Source: Kineococcus terrestris (GTDB lineage Bacteria > Actinomycetota > Actinomycetes > Actinomycetales > Kineococcaceae). From it: 64,000 nucleotides of DNA. Location of the stretch: assembly GCF_041020765.1 (NCBI RefSeq), contig NZ_JBEUEJ010000015.1; one strand, written 5' to 3'. The notes under the pieces are model-generated. The model searched no databases. It saw only the letters and a list, made by a program, of their open reading frames with translations, and was not told the DNA's origin. A program made the translations under genes and the position numbers. Positions within the stretch are counted from its first letter, which is position 1, and every line of letters begins with the position of its first letter. Positions 35,501 through 43,317 of this stretch are shown one piece after another.

Positions 35501-35615
35501 GCGCCGCCCACGCCGACACCGCCAGCGGGTGCCGGCGCCGGTAGGCGGCCGGTTCGAGGCGCTCGCGGACGAAGCGCTCCACGCGCATCTCGACCAGGGC
35601 GGGGTTGACGTGCAC
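32574..35615 (-). CDS. Alpha-mannosidase, glycoside hydrolase family 38
   Basis: 1013-residue cytosolic GH38 enzyme; no signal peptide. The catalytic domain starts near residue 240 with GHAHIDSAWLWPTRET (zinc His/Asp), then WLPDSFGYTAAMPQI with the nucleophile Asp, and FHDILPGSS. C-terminal beta domains (about 650-1010) follow. It hydrolyses alpha-mannosides imported by the adjacent ABC transporter (inference from operon structure). I chose the GTG at 35615 because GAGGAG precedes it and residues further upstream belong to the permease frame. It is the last gene of the ROK/SBP/permease operon. Confidence 0.95.
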   Translation of the reverse strand: MHVNPALVEMRVERFVRERLEPAAYRRRHPLAVSAWAAPGEPVPFAEALAQEFSPFAVGTAWGRPWGTTWFRLRGDVPDGWGADGTRLEVVVDLGYSAVQPGFQAEATAYRPDGTVVKGLHPRNRYVPLAALGGPEVDLLLEASSNPDVSGDGVFASPTRLGDPATAGTDPLYRLAAADVAELDVAVWELLQDVWTLRGLLGQLPEASARRAEVLVALDTAVDVVDPWDVAGTAAAGRAALAGVLAQPASASAHRVTAVGHAHIDSAWLWPTRETARKCARTFSNVLALMDEDPDLVFACSSAQQYAWVRDTQPELFERIKRRVAEGRFVPVGGMWVESDTNMPGGEALARQFVAGKRFFAEELGVEPLDVWLPDSFGYTAAMPQIARAAGARWFLTQKPSWNEVNRMPHHTFAWEGIDGTRIFTHFPPADTYNSDLGGEDLARAERQFAEKGRARTSLLPFGYGDGGGGPTREMLAAAARTRSLEGSPVVELGGPHDFFRRAEEEYPDPPVWSGEVYLEFHRGTYTSQARTKRGNRRSEHLLREAELWASAAAVQRGAAYPYEALERIWHVVLLQQFHDILPGSSIAWVHREAEARYAEVAAELEELIASSLRALAGDGGGSGESVVFNAGPFARDGVPALGAAPARPGADARAKAEGDGFVLENDHVRVLVDGDGLLASVLDVAAGREVLAPGRRGGLLQLHRDTPTQWDAWDVDEHYRRHTTDLTAAESVELVEDSPQRVAVRVVRAFGDSRVEQTVSLAAGARSVELAFDVDWHERQKLLKLAFPLDVHADRAASEVQFGHVLRPTHANTSWDAARFETCAHRWVHVGEAGYGVAVANDSTYGHDTGRTTRDDGGTTTTVRLSLLRAPLFPDPDADQGEHRLRASLVVGAAIADAVREGYRLNLPLREVPGARGSAPVEPLVAVEGDGVVVEAVKLAEDRGGDVVVRLYEAHGGRARATVRPSFAVASVTETDLLERPVEPRALREVADGAAALELRPFQIVTLRLARG

Positions 35616-35668
35616 GCGGGGCTCCTCGCGGGTGGTGCGGACGGGACGGTGCTGGTGGACGGGCCGGG

Positions 35669-36589
35669 TCAGCCCTTGACGGACCCTGCCAGGGCGAACG
35701 AGCCGCCCGCCAGGCGCTGCACGACGAGGTACAGCGCGAGGACCGGGGTGGCGTACAGGACGGAGAAGGCGGCCAGCTGCCCGTAGGCGACGGCGCCCTG
35801 CGTCCCGAAGAACGTGAAGATCGTCACGGCGGCCGGCTGCTTGGCGGGGTCGAGCAGCAGCACGAACGGCACGAAGAAGTTCCCCCACGCCTGGGTGAAG
35901 ACGAAGATGAACACCACGGCGATGCCGGGCCGCATGAGCGGGACGACGATGCGCCGCAGCGCCGACATGGCGCTGGCGCCGTCGACCCACGCGGCCTCCT
36001 CCAGCGAGACCGGGACCCCGTCCATGAAGTTCTTCAGCATCCACACGGCCATCGGCAGCGACGTGGCGGCGAGGAAGAGCACCGTGCCCAGCAGCGAGTC
36101 CAGCATCCCCAGCGCCACGAACAGCGCGTACACGGGGACCATGATCGCCGTGATGGGCAGGCAGCTGCCGAAGAGGATGACGTACATGAACGAGCGGTTG
36201 AACCGCATCCGGTAGCGCGAGAGCGGGTACGCGGCCAGGGTCGCGACGACGACGGTGACCAGGGCCGCGCCGCCGGAGACGAGCAGGGAGTTCCACAGCG
36301 GCCGGAACGTCAGGTCGTAGGTGAGGACGGTGCCGAAGTGCTCCAGCGTCGGCCGGGTCGGCACGGACACCGACACGGTGGCGTCCGGGTCCACCGAGGC
36401 CAGCACGATCCACGCCAGCGGCACGAGGAACGCGACGCCCACGAGGGCCAGGGCGAGGTTGGCGGCGACGCTGCTCCCCCGCCGCTGCGGGGAGGTCAGC
36501 CGCGGGGCGGGCGGGGCGTCGGGGACCACGACGGGCGCGGCCGCCGGGGTCCCCGTCGAGGCCCCCGCGGTGGGACGGGTCCCGGCCAT
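35669..36589 (-). CDS. Carbohydrate ABC transporter permease, MalG type
   Basis: 306-residue inner-membrane permease with six transmembrane segments and the EAA loop EEAAWVDGASAMSALRRIVVPLMRPGI near residue 205, which contacts the ATPase. It forms a heterodimer with the MalF-type permease encoded just upstream; the two genes overlap by one base (TGATG). The long Ala/Pro N-terminus (about 45 residues) is cytoplasmic. The ATPase gene is absent, as is common in actinobacteria, where one MsiK-type ATPase serves several importers. Confidence 0.93.
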   Translation of the reverse strand: MAGTRPTAGASTGTPAAAPVVVPDAPPAPRLTSPQRRGSSVAANLALALVGVAFLVPLAWIVLASVDPDATVSVSVPTRPTLEHFGTVLTYDLTFRPLWNSLLVSGGAALVTVVVATLAAYPLSRYRMRFNRSFMYVILFGSCLPITAIMVPVYALFVALGMLDSLLGTVLFLAATSLPMAVWMLKNFMDGVPVSLEEAAWVDGASAMSALRRIVVPLMRPGIAVVFIFVFTQAWGNFFVPFVLLLDPAKQPAAVTIFTFFGTQGAVAYGQLAAFSVLYATPVLALYLVVQRLAGGSFALAGSVKG

Positions 36590-37527
36590 CAGTCCACCTC
36601 CGGCTTGAGGACGCGCACGTACACGGTGGCGAACAGGGCGCCGACGACGAGGGTGACCACGGCGATGGCGGTGCCGTAGCCCACCTGCCCGAACCGGAAC
36701 GCCTCCTGGAACGCCAGCACGGGCAGCGTGGAGCTGGAGGTGCCCGGCCCGCCGCCGGTCATCACCCAGATGAGGGTGAACACGCCGAGGGTCTGCAGCG
36801 TGGTGAGCATGAGGTTGGTGCCGATGGAGCGGCGCAGCAGCGGCAGGGTGATGCGGAAGAACCGCTGCCGGCCGCTGGCGCCGTCCAGCGCGGCGGCCTC
36901 GGCCAGGTCCGGCGGCACCTCCGCCAGCGCCGCGCCGTAGACCATCATGGAGAAGGCGGTGCCGCGCCAGACGTTGGCGAGGATGACGGCCATCATCGGG
37001 AACGTCACCAGCCAGGCGGTGCCCCCGGCCCCCTCGCCGCCCACCAGCCCCAGGACGGCGTTGAGGGTCCCGTCGCCGGAGAAGAACGCGTACAGGGCGA
37101 AGGCCGCGACGATCTCCGGCAGGACCCAGGCGGTGACCACGAGGCCGCTGACGAGGGACCGCAGCGGCCCGCGCGCCGCCCGCAGCAGCAGCGCGACCAC
37201 CATGCCCAGGACGTTCTGGCCCACGACCGCCGAGGCCAGCACGAACAGCAGCGTCAGCCACGCCGACTGCCAGAACTCCGCGCTGGAGACGAGCGTGGAG
37301 TAGTTGTCGAGGCCGACGAACTCGGGGTCGGCGGCGCGGTAGCCGGACAGCGCGGTGTTGGTCAGCGACCCGTACAGGGCGTAGGCGATGGGGCCGGCCA
37401 GGAACACCAGCATGAGCGCCACGGTCGGCGCCAGGGGCGCCAGCCGGGCGAGGAGGACGAGCCGGCCCCCGCCGGTGGCGCGGACGGGTGCGGGCGCTGC
37501 GGCACCGGCGGGGGCGGTGGTGGCCAC
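36589..37527 (-). CDS. Carbohydrate ABC transporter permease, MalF type
   Basis: 312-residue membrane protein with six transmembrane segments and an EAA loop (EAAALDGASGRQRFFRITLPLL) near residue 220. The periplasm-equivalent segment after the first helix (GYRAADPEFVGLDNY) is typical of MalF/UgpA-like permeases. It starts with GTG one base after the binding-protein stop, so the operon is tightly packed. It pairs with the MalG-type permease to import an oligosaccharide, probably mannose-containing given the GH38 gene. Confidence 0.93.
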   Translation of the reverse strand: MATTAPAGAAAPAPVRATGGGRLVLLARLAPLAPTVALMLVFLAGPIAYALYGSLTNTALSGYRAADPEFVGLDNYSTLVSSAEFWQSAWLTLLFVLASAVVGQNVLGMVVALLLRAARGPLRSLVSGLVVTAWVLPEIVAAFALYAFFSGDGTLNAVLGLVGGEGAGGTAWLVTFPMMAVILANVWRGTAFSMMVYGAALAEVPPDLAEAAALDGASGRQRFFRITLPLLRRSIGTNLMLTTLQTLGVFTLIWVMTGGGPGTSSSTLPVLAFQEAFRFGQVGYGTAIAVVTLVVGALFATVYVRVLKPEVD

Positions 37528-37528
37528 G

Positions 37529-38881
37529 TCAGCCCGCCGCCTGCGTGCCGTCCTCGCCGACGATGGCGACGAGGCCGTCGTCGTAGGCCTGCGCGGCCTC
37601 CTCCGGCGTCGCGGCGCCCGTGGCGACGTCCTCGGTGGCCGCCTGGATGTTCGCGGAGATCTGCGAGTAGTCCGGGGTGGCGGGCCGGAAGTTGGTCACC
37701 GGCACGAGGGAGGAGAAGAACTCGAACGAGGGGTTGTAGTCCAGGTACTCCGGGTCCTGCGCGACGTCGGCGCGCACGGCGATCTGGCTGTTCTCGGTGT
37801 TGTACTTCAGCGTGTTCTCGCGGTTCAGGGCGACGGTGATGAAGTCGAACGCCGCCTGCGGGTCGGCGGCCTGCGAGCCCACGGACAGCAGCCAGCCGCC
37901 CGACATGGAGGTGCGGCCGGGGTCCTGCCCCTCCTGGGTGGGCATCGCGGCGATGCCCATCGTCTCCTCCCACTCGGGCCACTCGTTCTCCCCGGAGATC
38001 CACTGGCCGGGCAGCCAGGAGCCGTCGACGGCGATGGCCAGCTCGCCCTGCGGCAGCATCTCGGTCGCCACCCGGCTGCCGAGGGCGGCGTCGAGGGCGA
38101 GCGCGGTGTCCGGGCCGAGCTCCTCGGAGAAGACGGTGTCGTAGAAGGCCAGGCTGTCGCGGAACCCCTGCGAACCGGTGATCCACTTCTGGCTGTCGGC
38201 GTCGTACAGCTCGTCGCCCGTGCCGTACAGGAGCATCTCGAAGCCCTGCATGGACGTCGCCTCGCCGGCCGCGCGGCTGGCGTAGACGTTCAGCGGCACG
38301 ACGTCGGGCAGCCGCTCCTTCACGGTGCGGGCGGCGTCGAGGACCTCGTCCCAGGTGGCGGGCTGCCAGTCGGTGGGCAGCCCCGCCTGCTCGAACAGCT
38401 GCTTGTTGAAGTAGATGCCGCGGGTGTCGGTGCCCATCGACACGCCGTAGGTCTGCCCGTCGTCGCCGAGGCCGGCCTGCTTGGCGGTCTCGTCGAACTG
38501 CCCCCACTCGTCCCAGCCCTCGAGCAGGTCGTCGATCGGGGCGAGGTAGCCGGCCGCGGCGTCCGAGCGGACCTGGAAGGAGTCCTCGTAGATGACGTCG
38601 GGAGCCGTGGACGGGGAGCGGTTGAGCAGGGCGAGGCGGGTGAAGTACTGCTCCTGCTCGGCCTCGATGGGCACGAGCTCGATCGTGCGGCCCTCGTTGG
38701 CCGCCTCGTACTCGCTCTTGGCCTTCTCCAGGACGTCCTCGAGCTGGGTGAACTGCGCGGTCCGCTGGTAGGCGACCCGGATGGTGTCCTCGTCACCGCC
38801 CCCGCCGCTGGAGCCGCCGCAGGCGGTGAGGCCGAGGGCCGCGACCGCGACCAGGGCGGTCAGGGAGTGCCGTCTGCGCAT
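37529..38881 (-). CDS. ABC transporter sugar-binding lipoprotein
   Basis: 450-residue extracellular solute-binding protein of the family 1 type. The signal peptide ends in the lipobox L-T-A-C with Cys at residue 21, followed by a Gly/Ser linker. It delivers sugar to the two permeases encoded immediately downstream. A GGAGGAG ribosome site stands before the ATG. It is the first structural gene after the ROK regulator and is likely the most strongly expressed; a hairpin (38897-38923) lies in its leader. Confidence 0.94.
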   Translation of the reverse strand: MRRRHSLTALVAVAALGLTACGGSSGGGGDEDTIRVAYQRTAQFTQLEDVLEKAKSEYEAANEGRTIELVPIEAEQEQYFTRLALLNRSPSTAPDVIYEDSFQVRSDAAAGYLAPIDDLLEGWDEWGQFDETAKQAGLGDDGQTYGVSMGTDTRGIYFNKQLFEQAGLPTDWQPATWDEVLDAARTVKERLPDVVPLNVYASRAAGEATSMQGFEMLLYGTGDELYDADSQKWITGSQGFRDSLAFYDTVFSEELGPDTALALDAALGSRVATEMLPQGELAIAVDGSWLPGQWISGENEWPEWEETMGIAAMPTQEGQDPGRTSMSGGWLLSVGSQAADPQAAFDFITVALNRENTLKYNTENSQIAVRADVAQDPEYLDYNPSFEFFSSLVPVTNFRPATPDYSQISANIQAATEDVATGAATPEEAAQAYDDGLVAIVGEDGTQAAG

Positions 38882-38896
38882 CGTCGTGCTCCTCCT

Positions 38897-38959
38897 CCAC
38901 GGGGGTCGCCGCTGACCCCGTGGGGAGTATGTAAATCAAGTGGAGTTGCTCCCGTCAAG
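38897..38959 (-). promoter_or_regulatory. Promoter/operator region of the mannoside operon
   Basis: On the minus strand TTGACG (38958-38953, overlapping the ROK stop codon) and TACATA (38933-38928) could form a promoter with 19-base spacing, longer than ideal. Between them GGAG-CAA-CTCC (38942-38952) is a perfect palindrome, and CTTGA occurs twice 19 bases apart. A hairpin of CCACGGGGGTC with GACCCCGTGG (38897-38923) follows in the leader. This is the likely binding place of the ROK regulator; no experimental support. Confidence 0.45.
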
Positions 38960-40202
38960 GGGCCACGAGCAGGACGGACGAGCGCGGGCTGAACGCGTCG
39001 TCCAGCACCAGGCACGCCGCGCCCACCGCGGTCACGTCCCGCCCCACCCGCGTGCCGCGGATCTCCACCGGGTGCAGGGCCGAGGCCACCTCGTGCGAGC
39101 GCACCAGCGGCGGCACCACCCGCAGGAACCGGCGCTCCAGCCGCGGCCACAGCGGCCCGCCGAAGACGACGAGGTCCACGTCCAGCAGGTTCTGCACGCC
39201 CGAGACGGCCCGCGCCACGCGCGCGGCGGCCGCGTCCAGGACCGCCACGGCCGCGGGCTCGCCCTCGTCGGCCAGCCGGCACACCGCCGCCAGCGCGCGG
39301 TCCACGCTCAGCTCGTCGTCCAGCGGCCACGGTCCCAGTCCCGCCGCGCGCGCCTGCTCCACCAGCGAGCGCGGCGCGTTGCGCTCGCCCAGGCAGCCGC
39401 GCTGCCCGCACTCGCACAGCGGGCCCTCCCCGTCGGCCGCCAGGTGCCCCAGCTCCCCCGCGTTGCCCGACGCCCCGCGCATCACCTCCCCGCGCAGCAC
39501 CAGGCCCGCGCCGATCCCGGTGCCCAGGTAGACGAACGCGAAGCTGCCCGTGGGGCCCGCCCCGCCCGCCCACATCTCCGCCACCGCGGCCGCCACGACG
39601 TCCTTGTCCAGCAGCACCGGCAGGCCCGTCGCCGCCGCCAGCTCCTCGCGCACCGCCACCCGCCGCCAGCCGGGCAGGTTCGGGGCGCCGACCACCGCGC
39701 CGCCCGGCCCGTCCACCGGCCCCGGCACCGCCACCCCCAGCCCGGCCAGCCGCTCCGGCGGCACCCCCGAGGCCGCCACGACGGCCGCCACCTCCGCGGC
39801 CACCAGCGCCAGCACCTCCGCCGGCGGCTGCTCGGGCGCCAGCGGCACGTCCGAGCGGGCCACCACCCCGCCGCGCAGGTCCAGCACCACCGTGGTCACG
39901 ACCACCGGGTCCAGGTGCACGCCCACGGCGTAGCGCCCGTGGGGGGCCAGCTGCAGGATCGTGCGCGGCTTGCCGGGGCCGCCGCCGCGCTTGCCCGTCT
40001 CCTCCACCAGGCCCTGCTCCAGCAGCCACCGGCTGATGTTGGAGACCGTCTGCGCCGACAGCCCCGTCAGCGCCGCCAGCTCCACGCGGCTGAGGCCGTC
40101 GGCGTGCCGGCGCACCGCGTCCAGCACCACCGCGCGGTTGTAGTCGCCGACGCGGGGCAGGTTCGACCCGCGGCGCACCGCGGGGGAGGCGGGGGGCAGC
40201 AC
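38955..40202 (-). CDS. ROK family transcriptional regulator
   Basis: 415-residue repressor with an N-terminal winged helix (about residues 20-75; LAALTGLSAQTVSNISRWLLEQG) and a ROK sugar-binding domain (about 90-390). The ROK zinc site GELGH and C-E-C-G-Q-R-G-C are visible, but the Glu that normally closes C-x-C-G-x2-G-C-x-E is replaced by Gly (CLG, Glu one place later), and the kinase ND motif reads DKD, so sugar kinase activity is unlikely. It is co-directional with and just ahead of the mannoside transporter genes, so it probably represses them until a sugar binds. Confidence 0.9.
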   Translation of the reverse strand: MLPPASPAVRRGSNLPRVGDYNRAVVLDAVRRHADGLSRVELAALTGLSAQTVSNISRWLLEQGLVEETGKRGGGPGKPRTILQLAPHGRYAVGVHLDPVVVTTVVLDLRGGVVARSDVPLAPEQPPAEVLALVAAEVAAVVAASGVPPERLAGLGVAVPGPVDGPGGAVVGAPNLPGWRRVAVREELAAATGLPVLLDKDVVAAAVAEMWAGGAGPTGSFAFVYLGTGIGAGLVLRGEVMRGASGNAGELGHLAADGEGPLCECGQRGCLGERNAPRSLVEQARAAGLGPWPLDDELSVDRALAAVCRLADEGEPAAVAVLDAAAARVARAVSGVQNLLDVDLVVFGGPLWPRLERRFLRVVPPLVRSHEVASALHPVEIRGTRVGRDVTAVGAACLVLDDAFSPRSSVLLVAP

Positions 40203-40232
40203 CGCGTCAGCGTGCCACGCCCCCGCCGCCCG

Positions 40233-43175
40233 TCAGTCGCGCTGCGCGCGCAGCCCCTCGGCCAGCAGCTCCGCCAGGTGCTTCGGGCGCACCCCGGCGA
40301 GGTTCTCCGCCTGCGTGCGGCAGGAGTACCCGTCGGCCAGGACGGTCGCGTCGCCGCGCTCGCGCAGCGCCGGCAGCAGCTTCTGCTCGGCGACCTGCAC
40401 GGAGACGTCGTAGTGGCCCTCCTCGGCGCCGAAGTTGCCGGCCAGGCCGCAGCAGCCCGAGAGCACCTGCGCCTGCACGCCCGCCTTCGCCAGCAGGGCC
40501 GCGTCGGGCGAGAAGCCCATGACGGCGTGCTGGTGGCAGTGCGGCTGCACGACGGCCCGCTGGTCCACGGCCGGCGGCTGCCAGTCCGGGCGCAGCTCGG
40601 CCACCAGCTCCGCGAGCGTCTTCACCCGGCCCCGCAGCGCGTGCGCGCGGGGGTCGTCGGGCAGCAGCTCGGCGGCGTCGTCGCGCAGCAGCGCCGTGCA
40701 CGACGGCTCCAGGCCCACGACGAGCGCCCCCTCCGGCAGGTGCGGGGCGTCCAGGGCGTCCAGGCTGGCGCGCAGCTGCCGCTTGGCGCCCTCCAGCTGG
40801 CCGGTGGACACCCACGTCAGGCCGCAGCAGACCTTCTCGCGCGTCACCGAGACGGTGAACCCCAGGTGCTCCAGCACCTCCACGGCGGCGCGCCCGACCT
40901 CCGGGGAGAACGCGTCGGTGAAGGAGTCCACCCACAGCACGACGGGCTCGCCGCCGCGCAGCCCGCCACCGGCCAGCGCGCGGCGCTTGAACCAGGTGCG
41001 GAACGTGCGCTCGGCGAACGCCGGCAGCGGCCGCTCCTGCGCGACGCCGCCGACCCGCTTGGCCAGCCGCGCCAGCGCCGGCACGCCGGTCAGCGCGTTG
41101 ACCACCCGCGGCGCGAACGCCGCCGCGCGCGTCCAGCGCGGCAGCCAGCCCAGCAGGTAGTGGTTCGTCGGCCGCAAGCGCCCGGCGTAGTGCTTGTCCA
41201 GGAACTCCGCCTTGTACGTGGGCATGTCCACGCCGGCGGGGCAGTCGTGCGTGCACCCCTTGCAGGACAGGCACAGGTCCAGGACGTCGAGGACCTCCCG
41301 CGAGCGCCACCCGTCGGTGACGAGGGTGCCGTTGACCATCTCCTGCAGCAGCCGCGCGCGGCCGCGGGTGGAGTCCTTCTCGTCGCCGGTGGCCAGGTAG
41401 CTGGGGCACATGACGCCGCCGGAGTCGGCGCGGCACTTGCCGACGCCGACGCAGCGGTGCACCGCGCGGGTCAGGTCGCCGCCGTCGTGGGAGTAGGCGA
41501 ACGCGAGGCCGTCGCTCCCGCCGGGGCGGCGCTTCGGCGTGCCGAGGGCGTGCGCGGGCCGCGCCGCGGGCACGCGCAGGTCGGCGTCCACGGGCGCGGG
41601 GCGCACGATGACGCCGGGGTTCAGCAGGTCGTCGGGGTCGAAGGCGCGCTTGACCTCCTCGAACGCCGCGACGGACTCCGCGTCGTACATCAGCGGCAGC
41701 AGGCCGCCGCGGGCGCGGCCGTCGCCGTGCTCGCCGGACAGCGAGCCGCCGTGGGAGGCCACGAGGCGGGCGGCGTCCTCCAGGAACGCCTTCGTGCGCG
41801 CGGCGCCCCCGGGGGCGCCGTCCTGCTCGTACAGCGGGAAGTCGATGCGCACGTGGATGCAGCCGTCGCCGAAGTGCCCGTAGGCCAGGCCGTCGACGCC
41901 GTGGGAGGCCATCAGGGCGTCGAACTCGCGCAGGTACGCGCCGAGGTTCGCCGGCGGCACGGCGGCGTCCTCCCAGCCCGGCCACGCCGGCTGCCCCTCC
42001 GGGGAGCGCCCGGCCAGGCCCGCGCCGTCCTCGCGGATGCGCCACAGCGCCCGCGCCTCGGCGGCGGTGGGGATGACGACGGAGTCCAGCGCCCGCGAGT
42101 CCGCGACCATCGCGCGCGCCGCGGCCAGGGACTCCTCGGGGGTGTCCCCGCCCATCTCCACGAACAGCCAGCCGTCGCCGGTGGGCAGGCCCTCCACCGA
42201 GCCGCCGCGGCGCACGACGACGTCGGCCAGGCGCCGGTCGATGCCCTCCACGGCCAGCGGCGCGTGCTCCAGCAGGGCGGGGGTGGCGTCGGCGGCCTCG
42301 TGCATCGAGGCGTAGCCGAGGACGACGAACGTCGTGGCCGGGGACTGGCGCACCAGCCGCACGCGGGCGGTGAGGATCGTGGCCAGGGTGCCCTCGGACC
42401 CGGTGAGCAGGCGGGCCATCGCCGTGCCGGTGGGACCGCCGGTCTCCGGCAGCAGGTGCTCCAGCGCGTAGCCGGACACCTGCCGGCCGAAGGTGGCGAA
42501 GCGGGTGCGGATGGTCGCCAGGTGGGCCGAGGCGACGCCCCGCAGCTCCTCGAGCAGGTCGGCCGGCGGGTCGTCGGTCCACCAGCGCCGCCCGCGCCCG
42601 TCGAGGACCTCCAGGGCCACGACGTTGTGGCTGGTGCGCCCGTAGGCCAGCGCGTGCGAGCCGCACGCGTCGTTGCCGATCATGCCGCCGAGGGTGCAGC
42701 GGGCGTGGGTCGACGGGTCCGGGCCGAAGCGCAGGCCGTGCGGGGCGGCGGCGCGCTGCAGGTCGTCGAGGACGACGCCCGGCTCGACCAGGGCGGTCAT
42801 GGCCGCCGGGTCGACCTCCAGAACGCGGTGCAGGTGCCGGGAGAAGTCCAGGACGACCCCGGTGCCGACGGCGTTGCCGGCCACCGAGGTGCCCGCGCCG
42901 CGGCTGGTGAACGGCACGCCCAGCTCCCGGCACACCGCGTGGGCGGCCACGACGTCCTCGGCGCTGCGCGGGAAGACGACCACCTGCGGCACCACGCGGT
43001 AGTTGGAGGCGTCGGAGGTGTACTCCGCGCGCCGGCGGGTCGAGGCGTCCACCTGCTGCGCGCCCAGGCGCTCGCCCAGGCGGCGCACGAGCTCGGTGCG
43101 CACGAGCTCCCCGGGGCCGTCGGGGGATCCGTCGGGGGCGCTGCCGGTGACCCGCGCCGGGTCCAGGATCGTCAC
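40233..43175 (-). CDS. FAD- and [4Fe-4S]-containing oxidoreductase, D-lactate/glycolate dehydrogenase type
   Basis: 980-residue GlcD-GlcF-like fusion. The FAD_binding_4 domain (about residues 45-270) shows TSRGAGTSVAGNAVG and CTLGGMIGNDACGSH. The FAD-linked oxidase C-terminal domain follows (about 280-540; GHFGDGCIHVRIDF and GSLSGEHGDG). A ferredoxin part has CVGVGKC and CLSCKGCTHDCP clusters, and two CCG motifs (KVCCG, SGCCG) mark the heterodisulfide-reductase-like domain. Such enzymes oxidise D-lactate or a related 2-hydroxyacid and feed the quinone pool. The GTG at 43175 follows GGAGGG. The gene is monocistronic and faces a GNAT gene. Confidence 0.92.
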   Translation of the reverse strand: MTILDPARVTGSAPDGSPDGPGELVRTELVRRLGERLGAQQVDASTRRRAEYTSDASNYRVVPQVVVFPRSAEDVVAAHAVCRELGVPFTSRGAGTSVAGNAVGTGVVLDFSRHLHRVLEVDPAAMTALVEPGVVLDDLQRAAAPHGLRFGPDPSTHARCTLGGMIGNDACGSHALAYGRTSHNVVALEVLDGRGRRWWTDDPPADLLEELRGVASAHLATIRTRFATFGRQVSGYALEHLLPETGGPTGTAMARLLTGSEGTLATILTARVRLVRQSPATTFVVLGYASMHEAADATPALLEHAPLAVEGIDRRLADVVVRRGGSVEGLPTGDGWLFVEMGGDTPEESLAAARAMVADSRALDSVVIPTAAEARALWRIREDGAGLAGRSPEGQPAWPGWEDAAVPPANLGAYLREFDALMASHGVDGLAYGHFGDGCIHVRIDFPLYEQDGAPGGAARTKAFLEDAARLVASHGGSLSGEHGDGRARGGLLPLMYDAESVAAFEEVKRAFDPDDLLNPGVIVRPAPVDADLRVPAARPAHALGTPKRRPGGSDGLAFAYSHDGGDLTRAVHRCVGVGKCRADSGGVMCPSYLATGDEKDSTRGRARLLQEMVNGTLVTDGWRSREVLDVLDLCLSCKGCTHDCPAGVDMPTYKAEFLDKHYAGRLRPTNHYLLGWLPRWTRAAAFAPRVVNALTGVPALARLAKRVGGVAQERPLPAFAERTFRTWFKRRALAGGGLRGGEPVVLWVDSFTDAFSPEVGRAAVEVLEHLGFTVSVTREKVCCGLTWVSTGQLEGAKRQLRASLDALDAPHLPEGALVVGLEPSCTALLRDDAAELLPDDPRAHALRGRVKTLAELVAELRPDWQPPAVDQRAVVQPHCHQHAVMGFSPDAALLAKAGVQAQVLSGCCGLAGNFGAEEGHYDVSVQVAEQKLLPALRERGDATVLADGYSCRTQAENLAGVRPKHLAELLAEGLRAQRD

Positions 43176-43195
43176 CCCTCCAGTGTGCCGAGCCG

Positions 43196-43209
43196 CGGAG
43201 CGTGCTCCG
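43196..43209. promoter_or_regulatory. Palindrome CGGAGC-GT-GCTCCG before the 2-hydroxyacid dehydrogenase gene
   Basis: A perfect 6-base inverted repeat with a 2-base centre lies 21 bases upstream of the dehydrogenase start, within the 142-base divergent gap. The place and symmetry suit a repressor site. No regulator gene is adjacent, so the binding protein is unknown. Nothing else is evident in the gap. Confidence 0.35.
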
Positions 43210-43317
43210 GACGCGCCCGCGACCCCGGCGGACGCGCCCGGAACCTCCCGGGGCCCCCGCTCGTGAGGGGGGTGGACGAGCAGCGCACCGACCGCCGAGC
43301 GCCCTCCGGGAGGACCC

